A stretch of DNA of 64,000 bases from Stigmatella aurantiaca DW4/3-1 (GTDB lineage: Bacteria; Myxococcota; Myxococcia; Myxococcales; Myxococcaceae). The notes under the pieces were generated by a model, which did not search any database, was not told where the DNA came from, and saw only the letters and a list, made by a program, of their open reading frames with translations. Location: assembly GCF_000165485.1 (NCBI RefSeq), contig NC_014623.1, forward strand, positions 825,501-889,500, in the 5' to 3' direction. Made by a program: the position numbers and the translations under genes. Positions 26,270 to 36,805 of this stretch are shown piece after piece (the stretch's first letter is position 1; each line of letters opens with the position of its first letter).

Positions 26270-27955
26270 TCAGAAAGGCGCGGGCCGCTCGAAGGAGACG
26301 CGCAGTCCCGTCCCCGGATGCCGAAACGAGAGCGCCTCCGCATGCAGGAGCAGGCGGACCTCCTCGTGTCCATAGAGGCGGTCTCCCACGATGGGGGCGC
26401 CAAGGCCGAGCGGGTGGGCCGCGTGCACGCGCAGCTGATGGGTTCTTCCCGACTGAGGAAAGAGGGCCACACGGGTGCGGTCCCCCTGCCGTTCGAGGAC
26501 CTGCCACTCCGTGACGGCGGGCTTGCCGTGCAGGGGGTCATGAATCTGCCGGGGCCGGTCATGAAGGTCGACGCGCAAGGGCAGGTCGATGAGGCCCTGC
26601 TCCCCCCGCACGCGGCCGTCGATCCAGGCCACGTAGCGTTTGTGGACTTCCCGGTGGATGAACTGCCGCTGCAGGGCGGCATGGGTGCGCGCATCCAGCG
26701 CCGCGACGAGCAGGCCCGAGGTGTCCAGATCGAGCCGGTGCACGAGCAGGGGCCCCGTGGCGTGGGGATACCGGGCCTGGAGGCGGGTGAGCACCGAGTC
26801 CACCCACTCGGCGCCCTTTCCAGGCACGGACAGCAGTCCGCAGGGCTTGTCGATCACGACGAGCCAGTCATCTTCGAAGACGATCGAGAGTGCGCCAGCG
26901 GAGGCCGTGGGCTCCGGGGGCGAGAAACGCCGAGGGGCGGCGACCGTCAGGCCTTCCAGCATGAAGGGGAGCAGGGGCCCACACTTCTCCCGGCAGGCGC
27001 CATAGAACGCGCCAGAGAGGCGTCCGCCCATGGGCGGGGGGGCGCCCCACCAGAACTCGGCGAGCGCCAACGGGCGCAGCCCCTGGGCAAAGGCATGGGC
27101 GAGGAGCTTGGGGGCCGAACAATCGGCGGCCCCCGAGGGGGGTTCCCCGGGCGCGTACAGGCACCGCAAGCAGCGGCGCTCCCCCCGGCCATTGTGGATG
27201 GCGTAGGTGTCGTGGATCCGCTTCATGAACTTCCGGCTGACGATGCGCCGCAACCGTTCCAGGGCCTGGAGACGCCGCTCCAACTGGGCATAGGCCCGTG
27301 CTTCTTCCCGCTCCGCTTGTTCCTGCGCCGCCTCCCGTTTGCGCCGCTCCGCCTTGTCGCCGCGGCTCTCCTGGTCGAGCGCATGGAGGGCTTGTCGCCG
27401 CGCCTCTTCGGTGAGTGCGGGGTCGGCGGCCAGCTCGAGCCTTCGCGCGTGGCGCTGGTGACGCCGCGCCTCATGCTGGGCACGCATCGCGTCGCGCTCC
27501 GCGGCGTGGCGGGCTTGCCTGGACGCATGCTGGGCTTGGAGTTCGGCGCGCTCCGGTGAGGTGCGCAACGCCTCGGCGCGGGCATGCAGGGCCTTCACGG
27601 TGGCCTCCCCCAGGGGCTCCAGGGCCTGGCGTGCCTCCCGGTCGAAGACCGGTGGGACAAAGCCCTCAATCTCCCACTGTCCCCCCAGCATACCGGAGAA
27701 GGACCGGAGGAAGCCGATGCGGCCCTGGGAATCCTGGACAACCAGGATGCCGAACATCTTGCCCCCCTCGGGGGCCTCCAGCAGCGAGGTGGGAACCCCT
27801 GGGGCCAGGGTTCCCGCCTGGAGTTCCGCCTTCACCCTCTCCGCGGCCCGGTGGGCCAGCGGGTGGGGGCCCTGCTCATCAAACGGGCTGGGAAAGGCCG
27901 AGGGCAGCTCTTCCGGCGCGGGAGGCGGCTCCAATGGGGTCACCCACGGTCTCAC
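26270..27955 (-). CDS. RluA-family pseudouridine synthase with long N-terminal extension
   Basis: The 561-residue protein has its catalytic RluA domain only in the last ~215 residues, with VHRLDLDTSGLL carrying the catalytic Asp and SGRTHQLRVHAAHPL downstream. The first ~345 residues are an extension: a globular start (about 1-115), an Arg/Ala/Glu-rich coiled coil (about 120-245, e.g. REAAQEQAEREEARAYAQLE) and a Cys-containing segment (GERRCLRCLYAPGEPP) that could bind a metal or [4Fe-4S]. Similar long forms exist in other proteobacteria. It isomerises uridine in rRNA or tRNA; the target site is not predictable. RidA follows 28 bases downstream. Confidence 0.88.
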   Translation of the reverse strand: MRPWVTPLEPPPAPEELPSAFPSPFDEQGPHPLAHRAAERVKAELQAGTLAPGVPTSLLEAPEGGKMFGILVVQDSQGRIGFLRSFSGMLGGQWEIEGFVPPVFDREARQALEPLGEATVKALHARAEALRTSPERAELQAQHASRQARHAAERDAMRAQHEARRHQRHARRLELAADPALTEEARRQALHALDQESRGDKAERRKREAAQEQAEREEARAYAQLERRLQALERLRRIVSRKFMKRIHDTYAIHNGRGERRCLRCLYAPGEPPSGAADCSAPKLLAHAFAQGLRPLALAEFWWGAPPPMGGRLSGAFYGACREKCGPLLPFMLEGLTVAAPRRFSPPEPTASAGALSIVFEDDWLVVIDKPCGLLSVPGKGAEWVDSVLTRLQARYPHATGPLLVHRLDLDTSGLLVAALDARTHAALQRQFIHREVHKRYVAWIDGRVRGEQGLIDLPLRVDLHDRPRQIHDPLHGKPAVTEWQVLERQGDRTRVALFPQSGRTHQLRVHAAHPLGLGAPIVGDRLYGHEEVRLLLHAEALSFRHPGTGLRVSFERPAPF

Positions 27956-28006
27956 ATCTGCTCAGGTAGCACGAAACCCGGCCGGGCATAGAATGCACAT
28001 CCGTTC

Positions 28007-28474
28007 ATGACCTTGCCCCTGGTGCATATCTATTGTGATGGTGCGTGTTCGCCCAACCCAGGCATCGGAGGCTGGGGGTCCATCCTCGTCTCTCCGGCGC
28101 ATGGCCACGCGCGCAAGGAGCTGAGCGGGGCCGAACCAGGGACCACCAACAATCGCATGGAGCTGACGGCGGCGCTGATGGCCCTGCGGGCGTTGAAGTC
28201 TCCCTGTCAGGTGCAGCTCTTCACGGATTCCCAGTATGTGCGCAATGCCTTCCAGGAGAAGTGGCTGGACAAGTGGCAGCGCACCGGGTGGAAGACCGCG
28301 GGCCGGCAGCCGGTGCAGAACGCGGATCTCTGGCAAGCACTGCTGGAACAGACGCGCGTCCACCAGGTGAGCTGGAACTGGGTCCGGGGTCACTCAGGAC
28401 ATGTGGAGAACGAGCGCGCGGATGCCATGGCGGTGGCCGCGAGGCTGGCGCTGGCGGCGAAGCTCGGGCGCTGA
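28007..28474 (+). CDS. rnhA: Ribonuclease HI
   Basis: The 155-residue length matches bacterial RNase HI. All four catalytic carboxylates are in context: [11 protein letters not shown] (Asp10), [15 protein letters not shown] (Glu48), [12 protein letters not shown] (Asp70) and [15 protein letters not shown] (His124 and Asp134). It also has the basic handle ([19 protein letters not shown]). It cleaves the RNA strand of RNA-DNA hybrids, removing R-loops and Okazaki primers. The gene is divergent from the pseudouridine synthase with only 51 bases between starts, so the two promoters must overlap. Confidence 0.97.
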   Translation: MTLPLVHIYCDGACSPNPGIGGWGSILVSPAHGHARKELSGAEPGTTNNRMELTAALMALRALKSPCQVQLFTDSQYVRNAFQEKWLDKWQRTGWKTAGRQPVQNADLWQALLEQTRVHQVSWNWVRGHSGHVENERADAMAVAARLALAAKLGR

Positions 28475-28528
28475 CACTCGTTGTGAGGCCGTGGGAGCGT
28501 CCACGAGGAATGGTGGTAATTTGGCCGT

Positions 28529-29872
<1,344 letters not shown>

Positions 29873-29875
29873 GCC

Positions 29876-31281
29876 TCACCGCAGGCCCATGACCCGGCGA
29901 TGGCCTGTCCTGGCCAGGTCTCGCAGGGGCTCCGCGAGGAAGTCCGTCTCCAGCCCCCGCAGCGCCGCCTCGGTGGCGACCAGCGCATGGCCAGGAGCGG
30001 CCGCCGTCCAGCCCGACAGGCACAGCAGGCCCCCGTCCCCGAGGGCGTGCTCCAGCTCTTCTCCCGCCACCGCCGGGTGGCATCCACGTGCACGGTGACG
30101 TTCAGCGTGACGCGGGGCGGGCTCGGGAGGGCCTCGGCGATCCGGATCAGGGCCAGCGCCGAGGCCAGCAGCCGGGCGCGGGCCTCCCGCTCCTCGGTCT
30201 CCCCTTCCGGCAGCACCGCCATCGCCAGCACGCAGCTGGCCCCATCCACCCGGATCTCGAGCCCCGCATCGCGGGCCGTGGTGCTCGCGCTCTCCAGCAG
30301 GGCATCCATCCGCTCCAGCGCGGCGCCGTCCGGTTCTCCTTCCACGGAGGTCTCCGCGTACAGCGCCATCGTGCGCTCGGTGGGCACGGCACCCTGGCCG
30401 CCCCGGACCGCGCGCCGCAGGGCCTCCAGCATCGCCGCCACGTGGGGATAGCGCTCCTCGCGCCGCTTCTGAAGGCAGCGGTGGACCACCGCGTCCAGGG
30501 CCGCGGGCACCGGGGCGCGCTCACTGGGCCGGGGCGGGGGCGCGTGCAGGTGTTGCTCCTCCACCTCGTGCGGCGTGGTGCCCAGAAAGGGCGGCTTGCC
30601 CGTCACCAGGTAGAACAGCAGCAGGCCCAGGGCGTACAGGTCCGTGCGCGTGTCGGGTTTCTCGCCGCGGATCTGTTCGGGGGCCATGAACAGCGGGGTG
30701 CCGAGCACCGCGCCGGTTTGCGTCAGCGCGGAGATCCCCGGCGTCTGCGGGGACAGGTCCTTGGCAACCCCGAAGTCCACCAGCTTCACGCGGACCGCTT
30801 CGGCGCCTCCCCGCAGGCACACCACGTTCTGCGCCTTCAGGTCCCGGTGCACCACGCCAGCCTGATGCGCGGCCTCGAGCGCCGCGCCCACCTGTTCGAG
30901 GATCTCCAGCGCCTCTTTTGGGGAGAGGGGCCCGCGCGCGGCCAGCTCGGCGGCGAGATCTCTTCCCGGCAACCACTCCATGGCGATGAAGGGCCGCCCG
31001 TCGGCGAGCTCCCCGTGGCCGAGGATTTCGACGATGTGGGGGTGGTGAAGCCGCTGGAGGGTGGTGGCCTCCTGGCGGAAGCGGCGCAGCGCGGTGTGAG
31101 CCTCGGTGAACCGCGAGTGCATCACCTTCAGCGCCGCGGCCTCCCCCGTCCGGGTGTCCCGCGCGCGGTAGAGCAAGGAGACAGGGCCCCGGTAGTGGAC
31201 GTGCTCCACCACCCAGGTGCCCACCAGTGCGCCGGGGGACAGCTCCTCGCCATAGAGGGCTTCTTCTCCTCCAGAGGTCAT
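29876..31281 (-). CDS. Ser/Thr protein kinase with C-terminal regulatory domain (frameshifted near 30073)
   Basis: ATG at 31281 overlaps the upstream lipoprotein stop (ATGA). The kinase domain (about residues 20-285) has VHRDLKAQNVVCL and VDFGVAKDL, with APE in LFMAPEQIRG, so catalysis is likely. The Gly-rich loop is degenerate (HYRGPVSLLYRARD). The C-terminal region (from about 320) contains VTLNVTVHVDAT. There the frame shifts: adding one base at ACCCGG|CGG gives EELEHALGDGGLLCLSGW and ends RRVMGLR at 29876, four bases past the convergent regulator's stop. Without repair the frame runs 36 bases into that regulator's gene with nonsense. The 1406-base span is one short of a multiple of three. 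The tail resembles a degenerate cyclase-like sensory domain (inference). Confidence 0.88.
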
Positions 31282-32738
31282 GGGGACCTGGGGGTTTTGG
31301 GCCGGGAGCACAGCGAGGGGTCGTCGTACTCCGAGAGGATGTCACACGAGGAGTTGAGGTAGGTGGTGATGGGGTAGGGCCAGGACACGCCATCCATGGC
31401 GCGGCACCCTTCGTAGTCCCCATCCCCGGGCACCTGGGAGCCATCGTCGGTGGCGCACATCGAGCTGGGATAGAGGGGGTTGGAGGGGTTGACACACATG
31501 CCCGTCACCTGGGCAGCGCAGTTGGACGAGTCGCTGGGCAGCGCGCACACCCGGTAGGTGGTGTTGCCTGCCCCCGAGGTCCAGCCCGAGTCATAGCAAG
31601 AGTACATCCTCCGGTAGACGGACCCTTTCACGGGTTGGTCGGGGAGGACGACCCTGCCGTCGACCACGAAGACTTCCGCCGCCAGCGCGTTGGGATCGAA
31701 GATCGTCCCGTAGAAGGCCCCTTCCCGCATGCGGAAGGTGGCCGCCTCCGAGAGGGGGTACTGGGCCGAGGAGGGGGCGGCCTTGACCGTGGCCGTTCCC
31801 GTCAGGGTGCTGTTGTAGGGGGCCTTCATCACGTTGAAGTAGCCCTTGGCGGGACAGGTGAACGCCACCGAGGGCAAGGACGTGCCGCAGCTGCCCGCGC
31901 TCTGGGCCAGAGGGGGGGCGGCGTCCGAGTGATTGCAGCCGGTGATGCCATCGCATACCCGGAGCACCATCTGGGTGCCACTGCTGGAGCCCAAGGCGGT
32001 GCCCGTGCATGTCCCGGGATCCTTCCCCCCCGCGCCCAGGACGACCCGGGTGCCGGGTTGGCACGAGCCGATGGCATCCCCCGACCAGCCACAGTTGCGC
32101 TGGACGCCGAGCGTGGGCGTGCCGCACGGCACGAAGCTGGCCAGCCGCTGAGCGGTGGCGGGATCATACTCGGCGGGCGGCGTGACCGGCTCCAGTTGGA
32201 AGACGCTTGGCGAGAGGGGGTGCTCGCCCCGCAGCGACAGCTCGACGCGCATGCCGAAGGCGTTGTTGCGCGCCAGGAGGCAGGAGGACACTTGTTGCAA
32301 ACAGGCTTGGGTGGGCACCTGGGTCTTCCAGGCGGGACAGATGCCCAGCTGGCCATGCCACGTTTTGAGCAGGCCGGTGGCGGGCTCCTTCCATTCCAGC
32401 GTCTGCCCATTCGCCAAGGCACAGCCCACCAGGTAGTGCATGAACTGCTGCGCGGCGGGATCCTGGAGCTGGTGGGCGATGGTGGGTTCTCCCGGTGGCG
32501 AGAAGAGGTACGCGAGGGGTTTTGTCCCCAAGAGCCGGTTGGCGATCTTGTTGGTGGACAGGGCGTTGAAGACGAGCGCCTGCGTGGTGAGGGAGTTGGG
32601 GATCCGGATCTCCTCCTCGTGGGTCCCCCATCCAGCGCGCTCTTCCATGAAGGCGGGCTCGCAGCCTGCCAGCCCGATGAGAAAGGAGGTGCACAGGCTG
32701 CGAACGGCGGCAGGCCAAGAGCGGCAAAAAACCCTCAT
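31278..32738 (-). CDS. Cys-rich lipoprotein of unknown function, operonic with a kinase
   Basis: The 486-residue protein starts after GAGGAAACACC and has a lipoprotein signal (lipobox IGLAGC). The mature part holds about 20 cysteines in pairs, including FVPCGTPTLGVQRNCGW, GSCQPGTRVVLG and CDGITGCNHSD, which suggests a disulphide-stabilised extracellular protein. An early region (SLTTQALVFNALSTNKIANR) resembles the start of large myxobacterial surface lipoproteins with this pattern. No enzymatic family was recognised. The stop overlaps the kinase start (ATGA), so lipoprotein and kinase are co-translated. A role in sensing or presenting a signal is possible but unproven. Confidence 0.75.
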   Translation of the reverse strand: MRVFCRSWPAAVRSLCTSFLIGLAGCEPAFMEERAGWGTHEEEIRIPNSLTTQALVFNALSTNKIANRLLGTKPLAYLFSPPGEPTIAHQLQDPAAQQFMHYLVGCALANGQTLEWKEPATGLLKTWHGQLGICPAWKTQVPTQACLQQVSSCLLARNNAFGMRVELSLRGEHPLSPSVFQLEPVTPPAEYDPATAQRLASFVPCGTPTLGVQRNCGWSGDAIGSCQPGTRVVLGAGGKDPGTCTGTALGSSSGTQMVLRVCDGITGCNHSDAAPPLAQSAGSCGTSLPSVAFTCPAKGYFNVMKAPYNSTLTGTATVKAAPSSAQYPLSEAATFRMREGAFYGTIFDPNALAAEVFVVDGRVVLPDQPVKGSVYRRMYSCYDSGWTSGAGNTTYRVCALPSDSSNCAAQVTGMCVNPSNPLYPSSMCATDDGSQVPGDGDYEGCRAMDGVSWPYPITTYLNSSCDILSEYDDPSLCSRPKTPRSP

Positions 32739-32894
32739 GGTGTTTCCTCTGACAAGTCAGTCAGCGTTGTGAACCTAGCAAAGCATGGAGTGGGCCAAAG
32801 GAGGGATCCCCGGGACCAAGGCCATCCCCGTCACGCAGTGCGTCGGCTGTAACGGAATGCGTTACATCGCTGGCGAGGGTTGTAACCCGTCGCG

Positions 32895-35800
32895 CTACAC
32901 GCGGGGGACGAGGGCTTGGCTCAGAGACTCCAGGCGCGCCCGCCACAAGGGCGCTCCCTCCACGGCCTGGCGGGCTCGATCCAGCCACTGCCGTGCCTCC
33001 TCCACGCGTCCGGTCTCCAGCGCTCCCCGCGAGGCCTGAAGCAGCAGCTCCATCATCTCGTCGGCCGAGGCATAAGCCCCTGCCTCCTCGACGAGGAGCC
33101 TCCAGGCGTTCTCTTCCCACGAGGCCCCTGGTGCCGCTTCGTGGACCGCGAGCTTCACCATCCGGCGCATGATGGCGGTGGGGGGCAAGGACTCCGGGGC
33201 GCAGTGTGCTTCGATCCATCGAAGCTGCCGGGCCGCCTCGGCCATGTCGCCCAGGGCCAGTTGGATGCGGGCCAGCAGCAGGGCATCCAGGGGAACGGGG
33301 TGCTCCTGGAAGAAGCGCACGCCGAGCTCGTGCGCGCGCAGGGCCAGGGGCAGCGCCTCCTGGGGGCGGCCTTGCATGTACAGCACTTCGGCCAGGTTGA
33401 AGGTGGCCCAGCGCTCCACCTGGGCATGGCCCAGCTCCCGTCCCAGCGCGATGGCGTGGCGAAGATCCGCCTCCATCCGGGACACGTCCCCGAGCTTGAG
33501 CCACAGCAGGACACGGGCCGTACAGGTGGCGGCCCGTTGCAGGGTGTCCCCCGTTCGCTCGCAGCGGGCCAGGGCCTCCTCGAAGCAGCGCGCGGCTTCG
33601 GGGATCTGTTCCAGGAAGGTCAACGCGGAGCCCAGCATCGCCAGGGCCACCACGTGGGTCTCGTGGTCCCGGGCCGCCTCGGCGCCCTCCGCCGCCGAGC
33701 GGAGCGCCCTCGCCGCGGCGTCCCACTCGCCCCGCCGCACGTGCAGCCGGCCCCGCGCGAGGGTGCAGCGCAGCGACAGGCGCGGATCATCCAGCCGCTC
33801 GATGCGCTCCAGCGCCTCGCGGGCACAGGCCGAGGAGCCCTCCACATCCTCCATCCAGTCCCGCGCGGTGGCTTCTTCCAGCAAGAGGTCCACCACCGCG
33901 GCGTCATCCCGCCGGGCCTCCGCCAGGACGCGGGCGGCGGCCAGATCGGCGAGCCCCTCGCGGAAGAGCTGGAGCCGGTGGCGCACCCGCCCCCGGCCCG
34001 CCAGCGCCTGGGCACGGGGTTCGTCATGGCCCTCGGGAAGCAGCGCGAGGGCCCGCGTGTAGTGCTGCTCGGCCTCCACCAGGAGGTGCGTGGTGCGGGC
34101 CTCCTCCGCCAGCGAGAGAAAGGCCCGCGCGGCTTCTGCATGGGCGCCGCACCCCGCGGCATGGTGGGCCCGCCGGCGCTGGGCGGTGGCGTCCGTTCCC
34201 GGCAGCGAGTGCAGGACGGCGGCGTGCAGGGCCCGCCGGGTGGTGGGGGGCACCGCGGCCTCCATCGCCTCCCTCAGCAAGGGGTGCCGGAAGGCGAAGC
34301 GCCCCGGGGCCACCGGCCGCATCAGCCCCGCGCGGACCAGCCGCTCCAGTCCGGCCCCCGCATCCCACGAGGCCGTGGGCTCCACGCCTGGCTGTGCTTC
34401 CAGGTGACGCATCGCCGCATCCACGCGGCCGACCCCTACCTCGGTGCCGATCACCGCGCACAGCCGCGCCAGCACCTGGTGCACCTCGGGGAGCTCGGCG
34501 AGGGAACGGGCCGCCAGCCGGTCGAAGAGGGGCGTGGCCGAGACGTCCAGCAGCGCATCCGGGGCGACATACCAACCCCCGCCTGGGGACGCCCGCAGGG
34601 CCCCCGCGGCCCGGAGCGCACCGGTGAGCTCCACCAAGGACAGGGGCACCCCTTGGGCGAGGTGTTCCAGCCGCGCGAGGACGGGCTCGGGAATGAGGTC
34701 CACGGGGCGGAGCAGGTGGAGGAGCAGGGTGCGGCTGGCCTCGGGAGTCAGCGGCGGCAGCGTGGCGTGGGAGACGCGGGCACTGCGCTCACCAAAGTGG
34801 GGGCGCATTCCCTGAAGGACAGGGTGGGTGGCGAGGCAGATCCACAAGGGGGCCCGCGTCCCGTCCAGGGCCGCCATCTCCAGCGCGTCCAGGCTGGTGG
34901 GATCCGCCAGGTGCGCGTCGTCCAGCAGCAGCACGCAAGGCACCTCGCGGGCCCGCTGGCGGAGGTTCTCGGCGATGACGCGCGAGAGGACGTGGCGCTG
35001 GACCCCGGAAGAGGCCGGGGCCGCCCCTGAGCCGGGGGGATGGGTCGCGGCGGCGCCCCGGAGTGCGTGCAGCAGGGCATCGGGGGAGGTGGTGTCAGGA
35101 GGAAGCGCCCGCAGCCGCAGCACCTGGATCCGGCCCGGCGCTTCCAGCCGAGCGGCGAGCGCATCGAGGAGGCGCGTCTTTCCGTGGCCGACCTCCCCGG
35201 TGAGCAGACACAGGCCGGGCGCTCCCGCCTCCAAACTGCGGAGGGCCTCCGCGCACAGGCTGTCCAGCAACGCCTCTCGGCCCGCCAAGGGCGGCGGCTC
35301 GGCGCTCGGCGCCAGCGCCACGGCCTCGCGCACCAGCAGGTGCTCGCCCCCGGGGCCCACACGGGTGGTTCCGGGCCCCAGGCGCGCCAGGGCCTCGGCG
35401 GTGACACGGAGCTCTCCAGGAAGGCCCTCTCCCGCCCCCCAGCGCCCGGGGGCGGTCAGGGCCGCCCCCGCCACGCGCGGGTGGGTGACTCCAGGGCGCA
35501 CGTGCAGTTCGGCGAGGTGAAGGACGGCGGTGGTCGGGCCTTCATCGGTGAGCCTGCGCGCCGCGAGGATCCCCGCGCGCAAGCCCGCGTCCACGGAGAG
35601 CTGCTCTGGAAAGAGGGCGAGGTAGCCTCCTTCCCAGCTCCGGGCCAGGAGGCCGCCGTGGGCTTCGAGGATGGCGAGCAAGGTGTCCACGGGCACCTCC
35701 GTCCGGAGGCTCAGGAGGGCCAGTGCCCGGAGCCCCGCACTGGGGAGGCTCGATGGCGTTGGCACCGGAGGGGAGGCCGGATGCACGGCGGGCCCCGCGA

Positions 35801-36719
35801 GGTGGCAAGCGGCCTCGAAGGCGTCGAGCACGTCGGCGGCGCGGGCGAAACGCTCGGAGGGACTCTTGGCCAGACACCGCCGGAGGACGTCATCGAGGCG
35901 GGCGGGCACGTCCGCCCGCCCGGAGACGGAGGGCGGGCGGAGGCTGACGTGGCCGTGGCGGATCTCCTCCACGCTGCCCAGGAAGGGCGGGGCGCCGGTC
36001 AGCAGCTCGAAGAGCAGGATGCCGAGCGCATAGAGGTCGGCGGCGGGTCCCGCCTCGCGGGCATCGAGGCACTGCTCGGGGGCCATGTAGAGGGGGGTGC
36101 CCAGCCGTTCGCCCGCCACGGAGAACTCACCCGGGACGCCAGCCCCTTCCGGGCGAGGGGGGCCGGTGAAGCGGGCCAGCCCGAAGTCGAGGAGGCTGAG
36201 CGTGCCACCTTCCCGCAGGAAGATGTTCTCGGGCTTGAGATCCCGGTGGGCCAGTCCGGCGGAGTGGACGCGCTCCAAGGCCGTGCACAGCCCAGCGAGG
36301 AGCTCACGGACCTGCGGCAAACGGGCAGCCCCCCGGTCTGGAAGCGTGCCCATCCAGGTGGCGAGGGTCTGGCCATGCAGGGCCTCCAGCACGAGGAAGG
36401 GGTAGCCCCCGGTGGTGCCGTGCTGAAGCAGCTCGGGGGCCGTGGGGGAGCCCACCTGACGCAGGGCGTCAGCCTCGTGCGCGAAGAGCTTCGCGTGGGA
36501 GGGCGCGCCCATCTTCAAGGCGACCTCGCGCCCATCCTCCTCCCGGTAGGCGGTGTAGACGCGAGAGAAGCCTCCCATGCCCAGCAAGCGCCCTCCCCGG
36601 AAGCCGGGAACAGCCGGCAAGGGAAGAGGCTCGGAGGGAGGGGCGGGCTGGGGATGCCCGCCGTGCACGGGACACGCCGCGCCCGGGGCGAGGCGGCGGT
36701 GACAGGCAGGACAACGCAT
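32895..36719 (-). CDS. Ser/Thr kinase fused to AAA-type ATPase and TPR-like repeats
   Basis: The 1274-residue signalling protein starts with a short zinc ribbon (CPACHRRLAPGAACPVHGG). The kinase domain (about residues 40-310) has LGMGGFSRVYTAYR, HRDLKPENIFL, LDFGLARF and MAPEQ. A linker resembling a degenerate cyclase follows (about 340-480). The STAND-type ATPase has LLTGEVGHGKTRLLDALA (Walker A) and CVLLLDDAHLADP (Walker B). The C-terminal ~430 residues are Ala/Leu/Arg-rich helical repeats of TPR type (AQALAGRGRVRHRLQLFREG, ATFNLAEVLYMQGRPQEALP). Such proteins form large signalling hubs in myxobacteria. It resembles the cyclase-ATPase-TPR protein at 51261-54467 in the rear half of its design. 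It is monocistronic. Confidence 0.93.
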   Translation of the reverse strand: MRCPACHRRLAPGAACPVHGGHPQPAPPSEPLPLPAVPGFRGGRLLGMGGFSRVYTAYREEDGREVALKMGAPSHAKLFAHEADALRQVGSPTAPELLQHGTTGGYPFLVLEALHGQTLATWMGTLPDRGAARLPQVRELLAGLCTALERVHSAGLAHRDLKPENIFLREGGTLSLLDFGLARFTGPPRPEGAGVPGEFSVAGERLGTPLYMAPEQCLDAREAGPAADLYALGILLFELLTGAPPFLGSVEEIRHGHVSLRPPSVSGRADVPARLDDVLRRCLAKSPSERFARAADVLDAFEAACHLAGPAVHPASPPVPTPSSLPSAGLRALALLSLRTEVPVDTLLAILEAHGGLLARSWEGGYLALFPEQLSVDAGLRAGILAARRLTDEGPTTAVLHLAELHVRPGVTHPRVAGAALTAPGRWGAGEGLPGELRVTAEALARLGPGTTRVGPGGEHLLVREAVALAPSAEPPPLAGREALLDSLCAEALRSLEAGAPGLCLLTGEVGHGKTRLLDALAARLEAPGRIQVLRLRALPPDTTSPDALLHALRGAAATHPPGSGAAPASSGVQRHVLSRVIAENLRQRAREVPCVLLLDDAHLADPTSLDALEMAALDGTRAPLWICLATHPVLQGMRPHFGERSARVSHATLPPLTPEASRTLLLHLLRPVDLIPEPVLARLEHLAQGVPLSLVELTGALRAAGALRASPGGGWYVAPDALLDVSATPLFDRLAARSLAELPEVHQVLARLCAVIGTEVGVGRVDAAMRHLEAQPGVEPTASWDAGAGLERLVRAGLMRPVAPGRFAFRHPLLREAMEAAVPPTTRRALHAAVLHSLPGTDATAQRRRAHHAAGCGAHAEAARAFLSLAEEARTTHLLVEAEQHYTRALALLPEGHDEPRAQALAGRGRVRHRLQLFREGLADLAAARVLAEARRDDAAVVDLLLEEATARDWMEDVEGSSACAREALERIERLDDPRLSLRCTLARGRLHVRRGEWDAAARALRSAAEGAEAARDHETHVVALAMLGSALTFLEQIPEAARCFEEALARCERTGDTLQRAATCTARVLLWLKLGDVSRMEADLRHAIALGRELGHAQVERWATFNLAEVLYMQGRPQEALPLALRAHELGVRFFQEHPVPLDALLLARIQLALGDMAEAARQLRWIEAHCAPESLPPTAIMRRMVKLAVHEAAPGASWEENAWRLLVEEAGAYASADEMMELLLQASRGALETGRVEEARQWLDRARQAVEGAPLWRARLESLSQALVPRV

Positions 36720-36805
36720 GGGACGCTGCGAGAGATTACCAGACAGCGCCCGGCTCGGCGATGGCCCCGGGAGCTACGGCCAGAACCCCTGCCAGACACT
36801 TCTCC

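Noticed and set aside
28007..28060. sigma-54 or divergent operator between RNase HI and the pseudouridine synthase
   Set aside because: The 51-base gap shows no GG/GC-spaced -24/-12 element and no palindrome.
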